In this document: positions 42,719 through 51,745 of the stretch, piece by piece
How positions within the stretch are numbered: position 1 is the stretch's first letter
Layout: every line of letters starts with the position of its first letter
From: Rhodospirillaceae bacterium
GTDB taxonomy: Bacteria; Pseudomonadota; Alphaproteobacteria; Dongiales; Dongiaceae
Assembly (NCBI GenBank): GCA_008012315.1
Contig: SSEL01000037.1
Coordinates: 62,001-126,000, forward strand
Direction of reading: 5' to 3'
DNA: 64,000 nt
Position numbers and translations under genes: made by a program
Notes under the pieces: model-generated
Seen by the model: only the letters and a program-made list of their open reading frames with translations
Told to the model about the DNA's origin: nothing
Database searches by the model: none

Positions 42719-43799
42719 ACCGCGCGGACAGCGTTCCGCTTTCTGGACCTATGGCTCGCCGGTCCTGGCTTTGCTGTTGACCGTCGTCACGGCGGCGATC
42801 ATTTTTGCGGCTCTTGGACAGGATCCTGCCAAGGCGCTCTGGACCTTCCTGGTCGAGCCGCTGACGAGTGCCAGCGGCCTGCCGGAGCTGTTCGTCAAGG
42901 CCGCGCCGCTGATCCTGATCGGTGTCGGCCTGTCGATCGGCTTTCGCGCCAATGTCTGGAATATCGGCGCCGAAGGCCAGTTCACCCTGGGCGCCATCTT
43001 CGGCGGCTGGGTTGCCTTGCGGGTTGGCGAGGGCAGCGGCTGGTGGGTCTTTCCGGCGATGCTGCTGGCCAGCATCCTGGGCGGCATGATCTGGGCGGCG
43101 ATCCCCGCTTTGCTCAAGACCCGCTTCAATGCCAATGAGATTCTGACCAGCCTGATGCTGACCTATGTGGCGCAGCTCCTGCTGCTCTATCTGGTCACCG
43201 GCCCCTGGAAGGACCCGGAAGGCTACGGCTTTCCGCAGACCGCCATGTTCGGCGATGCCGCGACCGCGCCGATCCTGATCGCGGAGACCCGCCTGCATCT
43301 CGGTGTTTTCGTCGCCTTTGTTGCGGCACTCCTCGGCTGGCTCATTCTGTCGAAGTCCCTGCTTGGCTTCCAGTTGCGGGTACTCGGTTCGGCGCCCCGC
43401 GCGGCACGGTTTGCCGGTTTCAGCGAATCCGGCCTGATCTGGCTCTCCTTGCTGCTGGGCGGCGGTCTTGCCGGCCTCGCCGGGCTGTTCGAAGTGGCCG
43501 GGCCGATCGGCCAGCTCACGCCGTCGATCTCGCCGGGCTATGGCTTCACCGCCATCATCGTCGCCTTCCTCGGCCGCTTGCATCCCTTGGGCGTGGTGCT
43601 GGCGGGGCTCGTCCTCGCCCTTTCCTATCTCGGTGGCGAAGCGGCGCAGATCGATCTCGGCCTGCCCAACGCCGTGACGGGGATCTTCCAGGGCATTTTG
43701 CTCTTCTACCTGCTCGGCTGCGATGTGCTCATCCTTTACCGGCTGCGTTTCGGTGGCAAACAGCTCGGTGGCAAATCTCTGCGGGGGGCGTCGCGATGA
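42702..43799 (+). CDS. BMP-type ABC transporter permease 1
   Basis: A 365-residue BPD_transp_2-family permease with about ten helices. The early VNxGxEGQF-like NVWNIGAEGQFTLGAIFGGW is the class motif, and RAARFAGFSESGLIWL is the ATPase-facing loop. The GTG at 42702 follows AGGGGGAG and overlaps the ATPase gene by 17 bases. It works with permease 2 as a heterodimer. Confidence 0.92.
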   Translation: MWLALEPRGQRSAFWTYGSPVLALLLTVVTAAIIFAALGQDPAKALWTFLVEPLTSASGLPELFVKAAPLILIGVGLSIGFRANVWNIGAEGQFTLGAIFGGWVALRVGEGSGWWVFPAMLLASILGGMIWAAIPALLKTRFNANEILTSLMLTYVAQLLLLYLVTGPWKDPEGYGFPQTAMFGDAATAPILIAETRLHLGVFVAFVAALLGWLILSKSLLGFQLRVLGSAPRAARFAGFSESGLIWLSLLLGGGLAGLAGLFEVAGPIGQLTPSISPGYGFTAIIVAFLGRLHPLGVVLAGLVLALSYLGGEAAQIDLGLPNAVTGIFQGILLFYLLGCDVLILYRLRFGGKQLGGKSLRGASR

Positions 43800-44719
43800 G
43801 CCCGGAAATGATCAACATCCTGCTCAGCATCATGACCGCCTCGACCCCCCTGCTGCTGGCGGCGACCGGCGAGTTGGTGGCGGAGAAATCCGGCGTCCTC
43901 AATCTCGGCCTCGAAGGCATGATGTTGGTGGGCGCCGTCATCGGCTTCGCGGCTACCGTGCATACCGGCAGCGCCAGCCTCGGTGTCCTGGCGGCGGTGC
44001 TGGCCGGGATCGCCATGTCGCTGGTCTTTGCCTTCCTCTCGCTGACACTGATGGCCAATCAGGTGGCGACCGGCCTGGCGCTGACGATTTTCGGCACCGG
44101 GCTCAGCGCATTGATGGGGGCAGGCTATGTCGGCACCGCCTTGCAGCCGCTGCCGAAGCTCACCCTTCCCGGCCTCAGCGATCTGCCGGTCCTCGGCCCG
44201 CTGCTCTTCCATCAGGACGCATTGATCTACGGCTCCTTCATCCTGCTGATCGCCGTTGCCTGGTTCCTCTATCGCAGCCATGCCGGCCTGGTGCTGCGAG
44301 CGATCGGCGATTCCCACGATGCCGCCCATGCCATCGGCTATCCGGTGATTGCCATCCGCTATGCCGCAACGGCCTTCGGCGGCGGTATGGCCGGTCTGGC
44401 CGGCGCCTATATGTCGCTGGTTTATAGCCCCAGCTGGTCGGAAAACATGACGGCCGGGCGTGGCTGGATCGCTTTGGCGCTGGTGGTTTTCGCGACCTGG
44501 CGGCCGGGCTGGCTGCTGCTTGGCGCCTATCTCTTCGGCGGCATCATGTATATGTCGCTCTATATTCAGGGCCTGGGGGTCAATTTGCCGTCGCAATTCA
44601 TTTCCAGCCTGCCTTATCTGGCGACGATTGTCGTGCTAGTGATGATTTCACGGGACCGTCTGCGCATCCGGCTGAATGCGCCGGCTTGCTTGGGACGCCC
44701 TTTCTTTGCTGCGGGTTGA
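43796..44719 (+). CDS. BMP-type ABC transporter permease 2
   Basis: A 307-residue partner permease with about eight or nine helices. AEKSGVLNLGLEGMMLVGAV is the conserved substrate-path motif of this class and AIGYPVIAIRYAATAFGG is the coupling loop. It overlaps permease 1 by four bases (ATGA). The C-terminal tail after the last helix is short and basic. Confidence 0.92.
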   Translation: MSPEMINILLSIMTASTPLLLAATGELVAEKSGVLNLGLEGMMLVGAVIGFAATVHTGSASLGVLAAVLAGIAMSLVFAFLSLTLMANQVATGLALTIFGTGLSALMGAGYVGTALQPLPKLTLPGLSDLPVLGPLLFHQDALIYGSFILLIAVAWFLYRSHAGLVLRAIGDSHDAAHAIGYPVIAIRYAATAFGGGMAGLAGAYMSLVYSPSWSENMTAGRGWIALALVVFATWRPGWLLLGAYLFGGIMYMSLYIQGLGVNLPSQFISSLPYLATIVVLVMISRDRLRIRLNAPACLGRPFFAAG

Positions 44720-44747
44720 TGCCTGGATGATCAAACGGGAGAGCATG

Positions 44748-45833
44748 ATGGAAAGAAGAACATTCAATAAATTGCTGGGAGCTTCGCTGACGACCTTGGC
44801 CGCGCCGGCGATCATTCGCCCGGCTTTCGCGGCGGATCCGCTGAAGGTCGGTTTCATCTATGTCGGCCCGGTCGAGGATTTCGGCTGGACCCATCAGCAC
44901 GATCTGGCCCGCAAGGATCTGGAAGCCGAGCTCGGCGACAAGATCAAGACGACCTATGTCGAAAGCGTCAAGGAAGGTGCGGATGCCGAACGCGTCATCG
45001 CCGAGCTTGCCAATAAAGGCCATGGCCTGATCTACACCACCTCCTTCGGCTTCATGAATCCGACCCTGAAGGTGGCGAAGCGCTTTCCCAAGGTGAAGTT
45101 CGAACATGCGACCGGCTACAAGCGGGCGGAGAATGTCGCGACCTACAACATCCGGTTCTATGAGGGGCGTTATATCCAGGGCGTGATCGCCGGCAAGATG
45201 TCGAAATCGGGCATCGTCGGCTATATCGGCTCGGTGCCCATTCCGGAAGTCATCATGGGCATGAACGCCTTCATCCTCGGCATGCATTCGGTCAATCCCA
45301 AGGGCCGGATCAAGGCGGTCTTCATCAACTCCTGGTACGATCCCGGCAAGGAAGCCGATGCCGCCAAGGCGCTGATCGACCAGGGCGCCGATCTCATGGC
45401 GCAGCACACGGATTCCACCGCGCCGTTGCAGGTCGCGGAACAGCGCGGCATCCAGGGTTTCGGCCAGGCCACCGATATGATCAAGGCGGCGCCGAAGGCC
45501 CAGCTCACGTCCTCGACCGATCACTGGCTGCCATATTACATCGAACGCACCAAGGCGGTGATCGACGGCACCTGGAAAAGCCAGGATACCTGGGGCGGTC
45601 TCGCTTCCGGCATGCTGAAGATGGCCGACTACACCAACATGCCGGATGATGTGGCGGCGCTTGCCAAGCAGACCGAGGCCGATATCGCTTCCGGCAAGAT
45701 CGTCATCTTCAAGGGCCCGATCAAGGACCAAAGCGGCGCCGTCAAGGTGGCCGACGGCTCCACGCTCGACGATGCCTCCATCGCCGGCATGAACTGGCTG
45801 GCCGAAGGCGTCGACGGCAATCTGCCGAAGTAA
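44748..45833 (+). CDS. BMP-family ABC substrate-binding protein
   Basis: A 361-residue periplasmic binding protein of the BMP/PnrA (Med) family. The signal has a Tat-like MERRTFNKLLGASLTTLAAP. The mature start LKVGFIYVGPVEDFGWTHQHDLAR is the family ligand-site strand and loop; DFGW and GFMNPTLKVAKRFP are typical. Homologues bind nucleosides or purines. With allA divergent nearby, a purine or ureide ligand is plausible. ATG at 44748 or 44745 both follow GGGAG. Confidence 0.9.
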   Translation: MERRTFNKLLGASLTTLAAPAIIRPAFAADPLKVGFIYVGPVEDFGWTHQHDLARKDLEAELGDKIKTTYVESVKEGADAERVIAELANKGHGLIYTTSFGFMNPTLKVAKRFPKVKFEHATGYKRAENVATYNIRFYEGRYIQGVIAGKMSKSGIVGYIGSVPIPEVIMGMNAFILGMHSVNPKGRIKAVFINSWYDPGKEADAAKALIDQGADLMAQHTDSTAPLQVAEQRGIQGFGQATDMIKAAPKAQLTSSTDHWLPYYIERTKAVIDGTWKSQDTWGGLASGMLKMADYTNMPDDVAALAKQTEADIASGKIVIFKGPIKDQSGAVKVADGSTLDDASIAGMNWLAEGVDGNLPK

Positions 45834-45859
45834 CCTGCACCTCCGCTGATTCAATGTCG

Positions 45860-45891
45860 CACCCCGTTCCATCTTGTGATGGAGCGGGGTG
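45860..45891 (+). terminator. hairpin after BMP transporter operon
   Basis: CACCCCGTTCCATC pairs with GATGGAGCGGGGTG around a TTGT loop, 27 bases after the binding-protein stop. One mismatch in 14 bp. The T-rich tail is weak. Confidence 0.6.
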
Positions 45892-45966
45892 TCGTCATCT
45901 GGCATTTGCTCTCGCACCGTTTTGGCTCTAGGCGTCGTCGGGTGCTTTTGCTATCACCGCCGCACG

Positions 45967-46722
45967 ATGGACATTCTGGGGATTCCGCTCTGGCAATTGG
46001 GGATCAGTTCGCTCGCCATTTTCGGCGCGGCGATCGTGCGCGGTTTTTCCGGCTTCGGCTTCTCATTGCTCAGCATCACGGCAATTACGCTGTTCATGCC
46101 GCAGGCTGAAGTCGTGCCCTCGATCTTCCTGCTGGAAATCGCCGCGTCTTTGCATCTCATCCCCAGCATCTGGCGCGAGATTCACTGGCGCTCCTTGCTG
46201 TTCCTGATGATCGGCTGCCTGATCGGCACGCCGCTCGGTGTCTCCGCTTTGGCATCGGTGCCGGCCGCACCCATGACGCTTGCCATGTCGCTCTTCGTGA
46301 CGGTGACGGCCATTCTGATGCTGCGCGGATTCCACCTGGAAAAGACCCCCGGGCCGCTTGCGACCACCGGCACCGGTATCGGCTCCGGCCTGCTCAACGG
46401 CGCTTTCGGCATCGGCGGCCCCCCGGTCATCATCTTTTTCTTCTCGACACCCGGCGCCGCTGCCGTCGGCCGTGCCTCGGTCATCGCTTATTTCATCGGC
46501 ACGGATAGCCTCGGCCTTGCCTGGGACACCTATCACGGCCTCGTCACCAAGCAGAGCTTCCTGCAGGCTGCGCTCTGGCTGGTGCCGCTGCTGCTCGGCG
46601 TCACCGTCGGTGCCCGCAGCTTCCATCACGTCAGCGAAGCAGCTTTCCGCCGCTGGGTGCTGCGCTTGCTGATCCTGCTGGCGGTGATCAGCGGTGCGAA
46701 AGCGGCTCTTGCCTTAGTCTAG
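45967..46722 (+). CDS. TauE/SafE-family membrane exporter
   Basis: A 251-residue protein with about eight helices and the two TauE/SafE repeat motifs: VRGFSGFGFSLLSI near the N-terminus and GLLNGAFGIGGPPVIIFFF in the second half. The family exports anions, with sulfite and sulfoacetate named in sulfonate-degrading bacteria. It converges with ackA and lies about 1.3 kb from xsc, whose product releases sulfite, so sulfite export is the natural role. ATG at 45967 starts the first helix properly. Confidence 0.9.
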   Translation: MDILGIPLWQLGISSLAIFGAAIVRGFSGFGFSLLSITAITLFMPQAEVVPSIFLLEIAASLHLIPSIWREIHWRSLLFLMIGCLIGTPLGVSALASVPAAPMTLAMSLFVTVTAILMLRGFHLEKTPGPLATTGTGIGSGLLNGAFGIGGPPVIIFFFSTPGAAAVGRASVIAYFIGTDSLGLAWDTYHGLVTKQSFLQAALWLVPLLLGVTVGARSFHHVSEAAFRRWVLRLLILLAVISGAKAALALV

Positions 46723-46764
46723 GCCAGAAGCTGCACATCCAGGATGTTGCTGCACTGCAGGCTT

Positions 46765-47985
46765 CTACTGGCGGGAAAACAATTTCTGGCAATGCCGGGC
46801 AATAATGCCTTCTTCGTCGGTCGGGACAACCAGGACACGGACATCTTTACCCGCGATTGAAATCTGCAGCGGGCCGGCCGGATGAACGGCGCGCCTATTC
46901 GCTTCGTCATCCACCGATAGGCCAAGCCAAGCCGTTTCGGCGCAGACAGCAGCGCGGATATCAGCACCATTCTCGCCAACACCGCCGGTGAAGATCATCA
47001 TATCGAGGCCCTGTAATTCGGCGCTCATCCGGGCCAGTTCCACGGCGATGCAGTGGCAATAGATGTCGATGGCCCGGGCGGCGGCGGGGTCGGTGCTGTC
47101 GCTCAAGGTCTTCATATCGGCGCTGAGCCCCGACAGACCCAACAGGCCGCTTTCGTGATAAAGCAATTTTTCGAGATCGCCGAGACTCATGCCGTCATGT
47201 AGCAGATGCAAAAGAACACCGGGATCGATCGAGCCGGGACGTGTCCCCATCACGAGACCCTCCAGGGTGGAGAAGCCCATGCTGCTGGCGATGCCCTTGC
47301 CGTGCTTGATCGCCGCCATGCTGGCGCCATTGCCAAGATGGGCGATCACCAGGCGTGCAGGGATGTCGATTTTCTCCTGCCGCAGGCAATACAGGATGGC
47401 CTCGTAAGAGATGCCATGAAAGCCATAGCGGCGGATGCCGGCCCGCCAGAAACGCTCGGGCAAAGCGAAGCGGGCGACCCGTTCCGGATTATCCGCATGG
47501 AAGCCGGTGTCGAAACAAGCGACCTGTGGCATATCCGGCAGCAGGTCACGCAGCGCCTTGATCGCGGCGACATTATGCGGCTGATGTAAGGGCGCCAGCG
47601 GGCAGATGCTTTCCAGCGCGGCGATGTCGTCATCGCCGATGACGATCGGTGTGGAATAGGCCGTCCCGCCATGCACAACGCGATGACCGATGCCAAGCCA
47701 TGTGGTCTTCTCGCGGACGATGCCAAGCCGATCGATCAGGATCGATAAAGCGTCACGGTGATTGGCAACGGCATCTGGCTCGAACGGCCAATCCGGCGTT
47801 TCGCCTCGCAGGGCTTTGACTTCCAGCCGCGTGCGGTCCTGGCCGATGCCGGCGATCTGCCCTTTGAGCAGCAAGGCCGGCATTGCAGCGCCGGCCGCTG
47901 CGTCATAAACGGCGAATTTCAGGCTCGACGAACCGGCATTGATCACCAGCAGTTTATTGCCGTCAGGCGCGTCTTTTAAGGACAT
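46765..47985 (-). CDS. ackA: acetate kinase
   Basis: A 406-residue acetate kinase of the ASKHA fold that converts acetyl phosphate and ADP to acetate and ATP. Signatures are VINAGSSSLKFAVY, GHRVVHGG, CFDTGFH (catalytic Asp), RRYGFHGISYEAI, AHLGNGASMAAI, and SMGFSTLEGLVMGTRPGSIDPG. The ATG at 47985 is the family start. It follows xsc by 61 bases in the same direction; Xsc makes acetyl phosphate, so AckA would harvest it as ATP. No phosphotransacetylase, the usual xsc partner, is nearby. Confidence 0.95.
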   Translation of the reverse strand: MSLKDAPDGNKLLVINAGSSSLKFAVYDAAAGAAMPALLLKGQIAGIGQDRTRLEVKALRGETPDWPFEPDAVANHRDALSILIDRLGIVREKTTWLGIGHRVVHGGTAYSTPIVIGDDDIAALESICPLAPLHQPHNVAAIKALRDLLPDMPQVACFDTGFHADNPERVARFALPERFWRAGIRRYGFHGISYEAILYCLRQEKIDIPARLVIAHLGNGASMAAIKHGKGIASSMGFSTLEGLVMGTRPGSIDPGVLLHLLHDGMSLGDLEKLLYHESGLLGLSGLSADMKTLSDSTDPAAARAIDIYCHCIAVELARMSAELQGLDMMIFTGGVGENGADIRAAVCAETAWLGLSVDDEANRRAVHPAGPLQISIAGKDVRVLVVPTDEEGIIARHCQKLFSRQ

Positions 47986-47998
47986 GGCTCGGTGCTGC

Positions 47999-48035
47999 TC
48001 TCGCTGATCCCTCGAGATGGAAGGGATCAGCGAGA
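47999..48035 (-). terminator. intercistronic hairpin between xsc and ackA
   Basis: Perfect 14-bp arms TCTCGCTGATCCCT / AGGGATCAGCGAGA with a 9-base loop between xsc and ackA. No T-run, so it is probably an mRNA-stabilising or attenuating stem that sets the Xsc:AckA ratio. Confidence 0.6.
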
Positions 48036-48046
48036 CTAGCGGGTGA

Positions 48047-49765
48047 TCAGGCGACGGTGAAGCCCTTGTATTTGTCGAGCAACCGCTTCGGCTTTTTGAG
48101 TGCGTCACGGCGGAAGGGATCGCCCAGTTCCTGCGTCACCATCACTTCCAGGATGGTGCATTTGTTGGAACCGGTCGCTTTCTTCAAGGCATCGCCGATC
48201 TGGTCGGGATGATCGACCGTGATGCCCTCGGCACCCATGGCCCTGGCGATGCCGGCGAAGCTGGGATTGTTGAGATTGGTGCCGACATAGCGGTCGGCGT
48301 AGAAATCGATCTGGTTCTTCTTCTCCGCACCCCATTGCCCGTTATTGAAGACGACGGCGGTGACGGGGATATTTTCGCGCACGCAGGTCAGGGTCTCCTG
48401 CAGGCTCATGCCCCAGGCACCGTCGCCGACATAGGCCACGGCCGGCCGGTCCGGCGCCGCAACCTTGGCACCGATGGCGGTCGGAAAGGCATAGCCGCAA
48501 TTGCCGAAGCTCATCGCGGCGAAGAAGCTCTTCGGCTTGTCGAAGCGCAGATAGGAATTGGAGACCGAGCAGATATTGCCGATATCCGTCGTCACCATGG
48601 CATTCTTCGGCATCGCCTTTTCCAGCTCGCGCAGGGCCCGGCGCGGTGCGATGGGCGAACCGTCCTTCATCGACCACTCGGTCAGCTCGCCTTCCCAGGC
48701 ATCCTGCTGCTTCTTCACTTCGGCAAGACGGGCATCCTTGTTGCCCCGGCTGGCGATCTTTTCATTCATCGTTTCCAGCCGGTCCAGGATCTCGCCGGCA
48801 GCCGCACCGGCATCGCCGCAGACGCCGACCGTGATCGGCTTCACCAGGCCGATCACCCGGTGGTTGCTGTCCACCTGGATCAGCTTGGCATTCTTCGGCC
48901 AATAGTCGATATCGTGCTGCGGCAGGGTTCCGAATGGCCCCAGGCGCGAGCCCAGCGCCAGCACCACATCGGCCTGCTGGATCACCTTCATTGCCGCCTT
49001 TGATCCCTGATAGCCGAGCGGCCCGCAGAGCAGCGGATGCCCGGCGGGGAAGGCATCGTTATGCAGATAGGAGGTAACGACGGGGGCGGAGAGATATTCC
49101 GCCAGCTTGATCGCCTTGGCCTGGGCATCGGCCATCACCACGCCGCCGCCGGCGATGATGACCGGGAATTTCGCCTCGGCCAGGATCTTCGCCGCCTGAT
49201 CGAGGCTATCGACGCCGCCGGCGCCGCGTTCGATCCTGATCGGTTTCGGAATGGTGACATCGACCTCGCCATAAAACACATCGCGCGGGATATTGAGCTG
49301 GGTCGGCCCGCGTTCGGTCATGGCGAGATCGAAGCAGCGGCCCGTCAGCTCGGCGAGGCGGTCCTGCCGGCTGACATGGGCCTGGAACTTGGTGATCTTG
49401 GAGAAGATCGGCAATTGCTCGGTTTCCTGGAAGCCGCCGAGGCCGATCGTGTTGCTGCCGGTTTCCGGCGTGATCACCACGACCGGCGAATGCGCCCAAT
49501 AGGCGGCGGCGACGGCGGTGACGAAATTGGTGATGCCGGGGCCGTTCTGGGCGATGCAGACGCCATGTTTGTTGCTGGCCCGCGAATAGCCGTCGGCCAT
49601 ATGGGCGGCACCCTGCTCATGGGCCACCGAGATGAAGCGGATGCCGGCCGGCTCGAAAATATCGAGCGCATCCATATAGGCTGAGCCGACGATGCCGAAG
49701 ACGTGTTTGACACCCTGCGCGACCAAGGTCTCGACGAAAGCTTCACTTGGGGTCATCCGGGTCAT
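48047..49765 (-). CDS. xsc: sulfoacetaldehyde acetyltransferase
   Basis: A 572-residue thiamine-diphosphate enzyme that converts sulfoacetaldehyde and phosphate to acetyl phosphate and sulfite. It matches Xsc closely: MTPSEAFVETLVAQGVKHVF, HEQGAAHMADGYSRAS, QNGPGITNFVTAVAAAYWAHSP, SYLHNDAFPAGHP, SFFAAMSFGNCGYAFPTAIG, the ThDP-Mg motif GDGAWGMSLQETLTCVREN ... NNGQWGAEKKNQIDFY, and ELGDPFRRDALKKPKRLLDKYK. Other acetolactate-synthase-like enzymes lack these blocks. ATG at 49765 follows GGAGAGG. Xsc normally lies in taurine, isethionate or other C2-sulfonate pathways. Confidence 0.95.
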   Translation of the reverse strand: MTRMTPSEAFVETLVAQGVKHVFGIVGSAYMDALDIFEPAGIRFISVAHEQGAAHMADGYSRASNKHGVCIAQNGPGITNFVTAVAAAYWAHSPVVVITPETGSNTIGLGGFQETEQLPIFSKITKFQAHVSRQDRLAELTGRCFDLAMTERGPTQLNIPRDVFYGEVDVTIPKPIRIERGAGGVDSLDQAAKILAEAKFPVIIAGGGVVMADAQAKAIKLAEYLSAPVVTSYLHNDAFPAGHPLLCGPLGYQGSKAAMKVIQQADVVLALGSRLGPFGTLPQHDIDYWPKNAKLIQVDSNHRVIGLVKPITVGVCGDAGAAAGEILDRLETMNEKIASRGNKDARLAEVKKQQDAWEGELTEWSMKDGSPIAPRRALRELEKAMPKNAMVTTDIGNICSVSNSYLRFDKPKSFFAAMSFGNCGYAFPTAIGAKVAAPDRPAVAYVGDGAWGMSLQETLTCVRENIPVTAVVFNNGQWGAEKKNQIDFYADRYVGTNLNNPSFAGIARAMGAEGITVDHPDQIGDALKKATGSNKCTILEVMVTQELGDPFRRDALKKPKRLLDKYKGFTVA

Positions 49766-49938
49766 GGGCATCCTCTCCGCTTGCATTGTTACATGATGGG
49801 GCCGTCTTGCGCGGCTTGCTGTCGCTTCCCAGGATAGAAAACGCCACTCCGCTTGGGGTAGGTCCAGCGGGTGCGACTGCATTGGGCCAGATGGAGCCAG
49901 ATGGGAAAGGACCGGGAGAGGACTGAATTAGGCCGCTC

Positions 49939-51504
49939 TCAAGCCTGGCCCGGTCTTTCCCGCACGATCTGCGCCAGGATCTTGATCCCCGGCTCGATCC
50001 GCTCGATCGGGATCGACGAGACACCAAGCCGGCAATAGCGCATCCGTTCCGCCGGATGACGATCGGTGCGATGGAAATGCACGCCGCCGCTTTCAATCAC
50101 CACGCCGCGTTTCAACGCCTCGGCTTCGACCGCCGCCATATCCAGGCGCGGCGGCCCCTTGATCCACAACGCCGATCCGCCGGCGGCGGCATTGACGCTG
50201 AATTCCGGCAGATATTTGCCGAGCGCGGCGGTCGCCTCCAGCAGCCGGTCGCGATAGGCGTGGCAAAGCCGGCGCAGCAGCCCGTCGTAATGGCCGTCGG
50301 CCAGGAACAGCGCCACGGTCCGCTGGTTGTTGGCGGCGGGATGACGCAGCATCAGCCGGCGCAGGGCCCGGGCCTCGCGGATCAGCGGCTTCGGGCCCAC
50401 CATGTAGCCGAAGCGCAGGCCCGGGGCCAAGGTCTTGGACAGGCTGGCGATGAAGATCACCCGGTCCTGGCTGTCGAGCGATTTCAGCGCCGGTTGCGGC
50501 GAGCCGCTATGAGAGATCTCGCTCTCGTAATCGTCTTCGATGATGATGACGTCGTCGCGCCGCGCCGCCGCCAGCAGGGCCTGGCGGCGCGCCAGGCTCA
50601 TGGTCACCGTGGTGGGAAATTGATGGCTCGGTGTCACATAAACATAGTCGCACCCCGCCAAGGCATTCTCGCCGATGACCAGCCCCTCGCGGTCGACATC
50701 CAGGCCGGCCACATGTTCGGTGCGCAAGGCGGCGATGTTGCGGGCATCGGTATAGCCGGGATCTTCGATGCCGAAGCGCGTGCGGGCATCGAATAGCAGG
50801 CTGACCAGCAGATAGAGGGCGTTCTGTGCCCCCACCGTTACCAGGATCTCATCTGGCGCGGCGAGGATGCCGCGCCGCGGCAGCAGCCGCGTGCGGATCT
50901 GCTCCACCAGCTTCGGGTCGTCCTCGGTGAAGCGGTCCTTCGACCATTCGCGCACGGAATCGATGCTCAGCGCCTGGCGCGAACATTCCCGCCAGGCCGA
51001 GAGCGGAAAGATGTTCTGATCCACCTGGCCATAGATGAAGGGATAGGGCTGGTCGGCCCAGTTCATCGGCTTGACGGTGCTGTGCTGTTGCGAGGGATGA
51101 CGCTTCATGCGGCCATACCAGTCCGGCCGCTGATCATCGGCTTTGACCGGCGTGTCGCTGGGCGGGTTGCGGGCCGGTGGGCCGGCACGGTTGCGCAGGA
51201 TATCTGGATTGACAAAGAAGCCGCTGCGCTGGCGCGAGACCAGATAGCCTTCCTCGACCAGGTCCTGATAGGTCAGCACCACTGTATTGCGGGCGATCTT
51301 CAGGCTGCGGGCGAGGCTGCGACAGGAGGGCAGGGCGCTGCCGGCAGGGATCTGCCCGTCGAGGATCGCGGAAACCAGGCGGCGGCGCAATTGGGCCTGA
51401 AGGGTGACGGTTTTGTCCGTTTCCAGGTGAAACAGATAAGCGTGGCTGGCGTGGCCCAAAGAAAATCTCCGAACTGGCACAATGGCTGCACCGGAAAGCG
51501 GCAT
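49939..51504 (-). CDS. MocR/TauR-like GntR-aminotransferase regulator
   Basis: A 521-residue MocR-family regulator. The N-terminal GntR HTH has the family order LRRRLVSAILDGQIPAGSALPSCRSLARSLKIARNTVVLTYQDLVEEGYL. The rest is a class I aminotransferase fold with a PLP-Lys segment FIASLSKTLAPGLRFGYMVG. TauR, which activates tpa/xsc in rhodobacteria with taurine and PLP as effectors, is of this class. It lies between xsc-ackA (same strand) and the divergent importer/transaminase operon, the best place to control both. Confidence 0.92.
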   Translation of the reverse strand: MPLSGAAIVPVRRFSLGHASHAYLFHLETDKTVTLQAQLRRRLVSAILDGQIPAGSALPSCRSLARSLKIARNTVVLTYQDLVEEGYLVSRQRSGFFVNPDILRNRAGPPARNPPSDTPVKADDQRPDWYGRMKRHPSQQHSTVKPMNWADQPYPFIYGQVDQNIFPLSAWRECSRQALSIDSVREWSKDRFTEDDPKLVEQIRTRLLPRRGILAAPDEILVTVGAQNALYLLVSLLFDARTRFGIEDPGYTDARNIAALRTEHVAGLDVDREGLVIGENALAGCDYVYVTPSHQFPTTVTMSLARRQALLAAARRDDVIIIEDDYESEISHSGSPQPALKSLDSQDRVIFIASLSKTLAPGLRFGYMVGPKPLIREARALRRLMLRHPAANNQRTVALFLADGHYDGLLRRLCHAYRDRLLEATAALGKYLPEFSVNAAAGGSALWIKGPPRLDMAAVEAEALKRGVVIESGGVHFHRTDRHPAERMRYCRLGVSSIPIERIEPGIKILAQIVRERPGQA

Positions 51505-51745
51505 GATCTCAACGCGGATAGGACTATAGCAATCCACGCGGCGAGATTGAAGACGCTCCGCGAAGCGGATTAAGCTATCTGTCTTAAGAAAACCTCGGGT
51601 GGCCCGGGCATGCGGACTGCTTTATCCTGTTGCCGGAGCAAGCGGCGGCCGGACCGATGCCGTCAGCCGATAAAGGTCCCCGGGATGCAGGCGGCTCCAA
51701 GGAAAGCAAGCCTGCCAAATAAAAAACAACAACAGGAGGAGCTTC

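Noticed and set aside
46765-49765. Acetolactate synthase plus acetate kinase of general metabolism
   Set aside because: The thiamine enzyme carries Xsc-specific blocks (for example SFGNCGYAFPTAIG and QWGAEKKNQIDFY), and the regulator and exporter context fits sulfonate use better.
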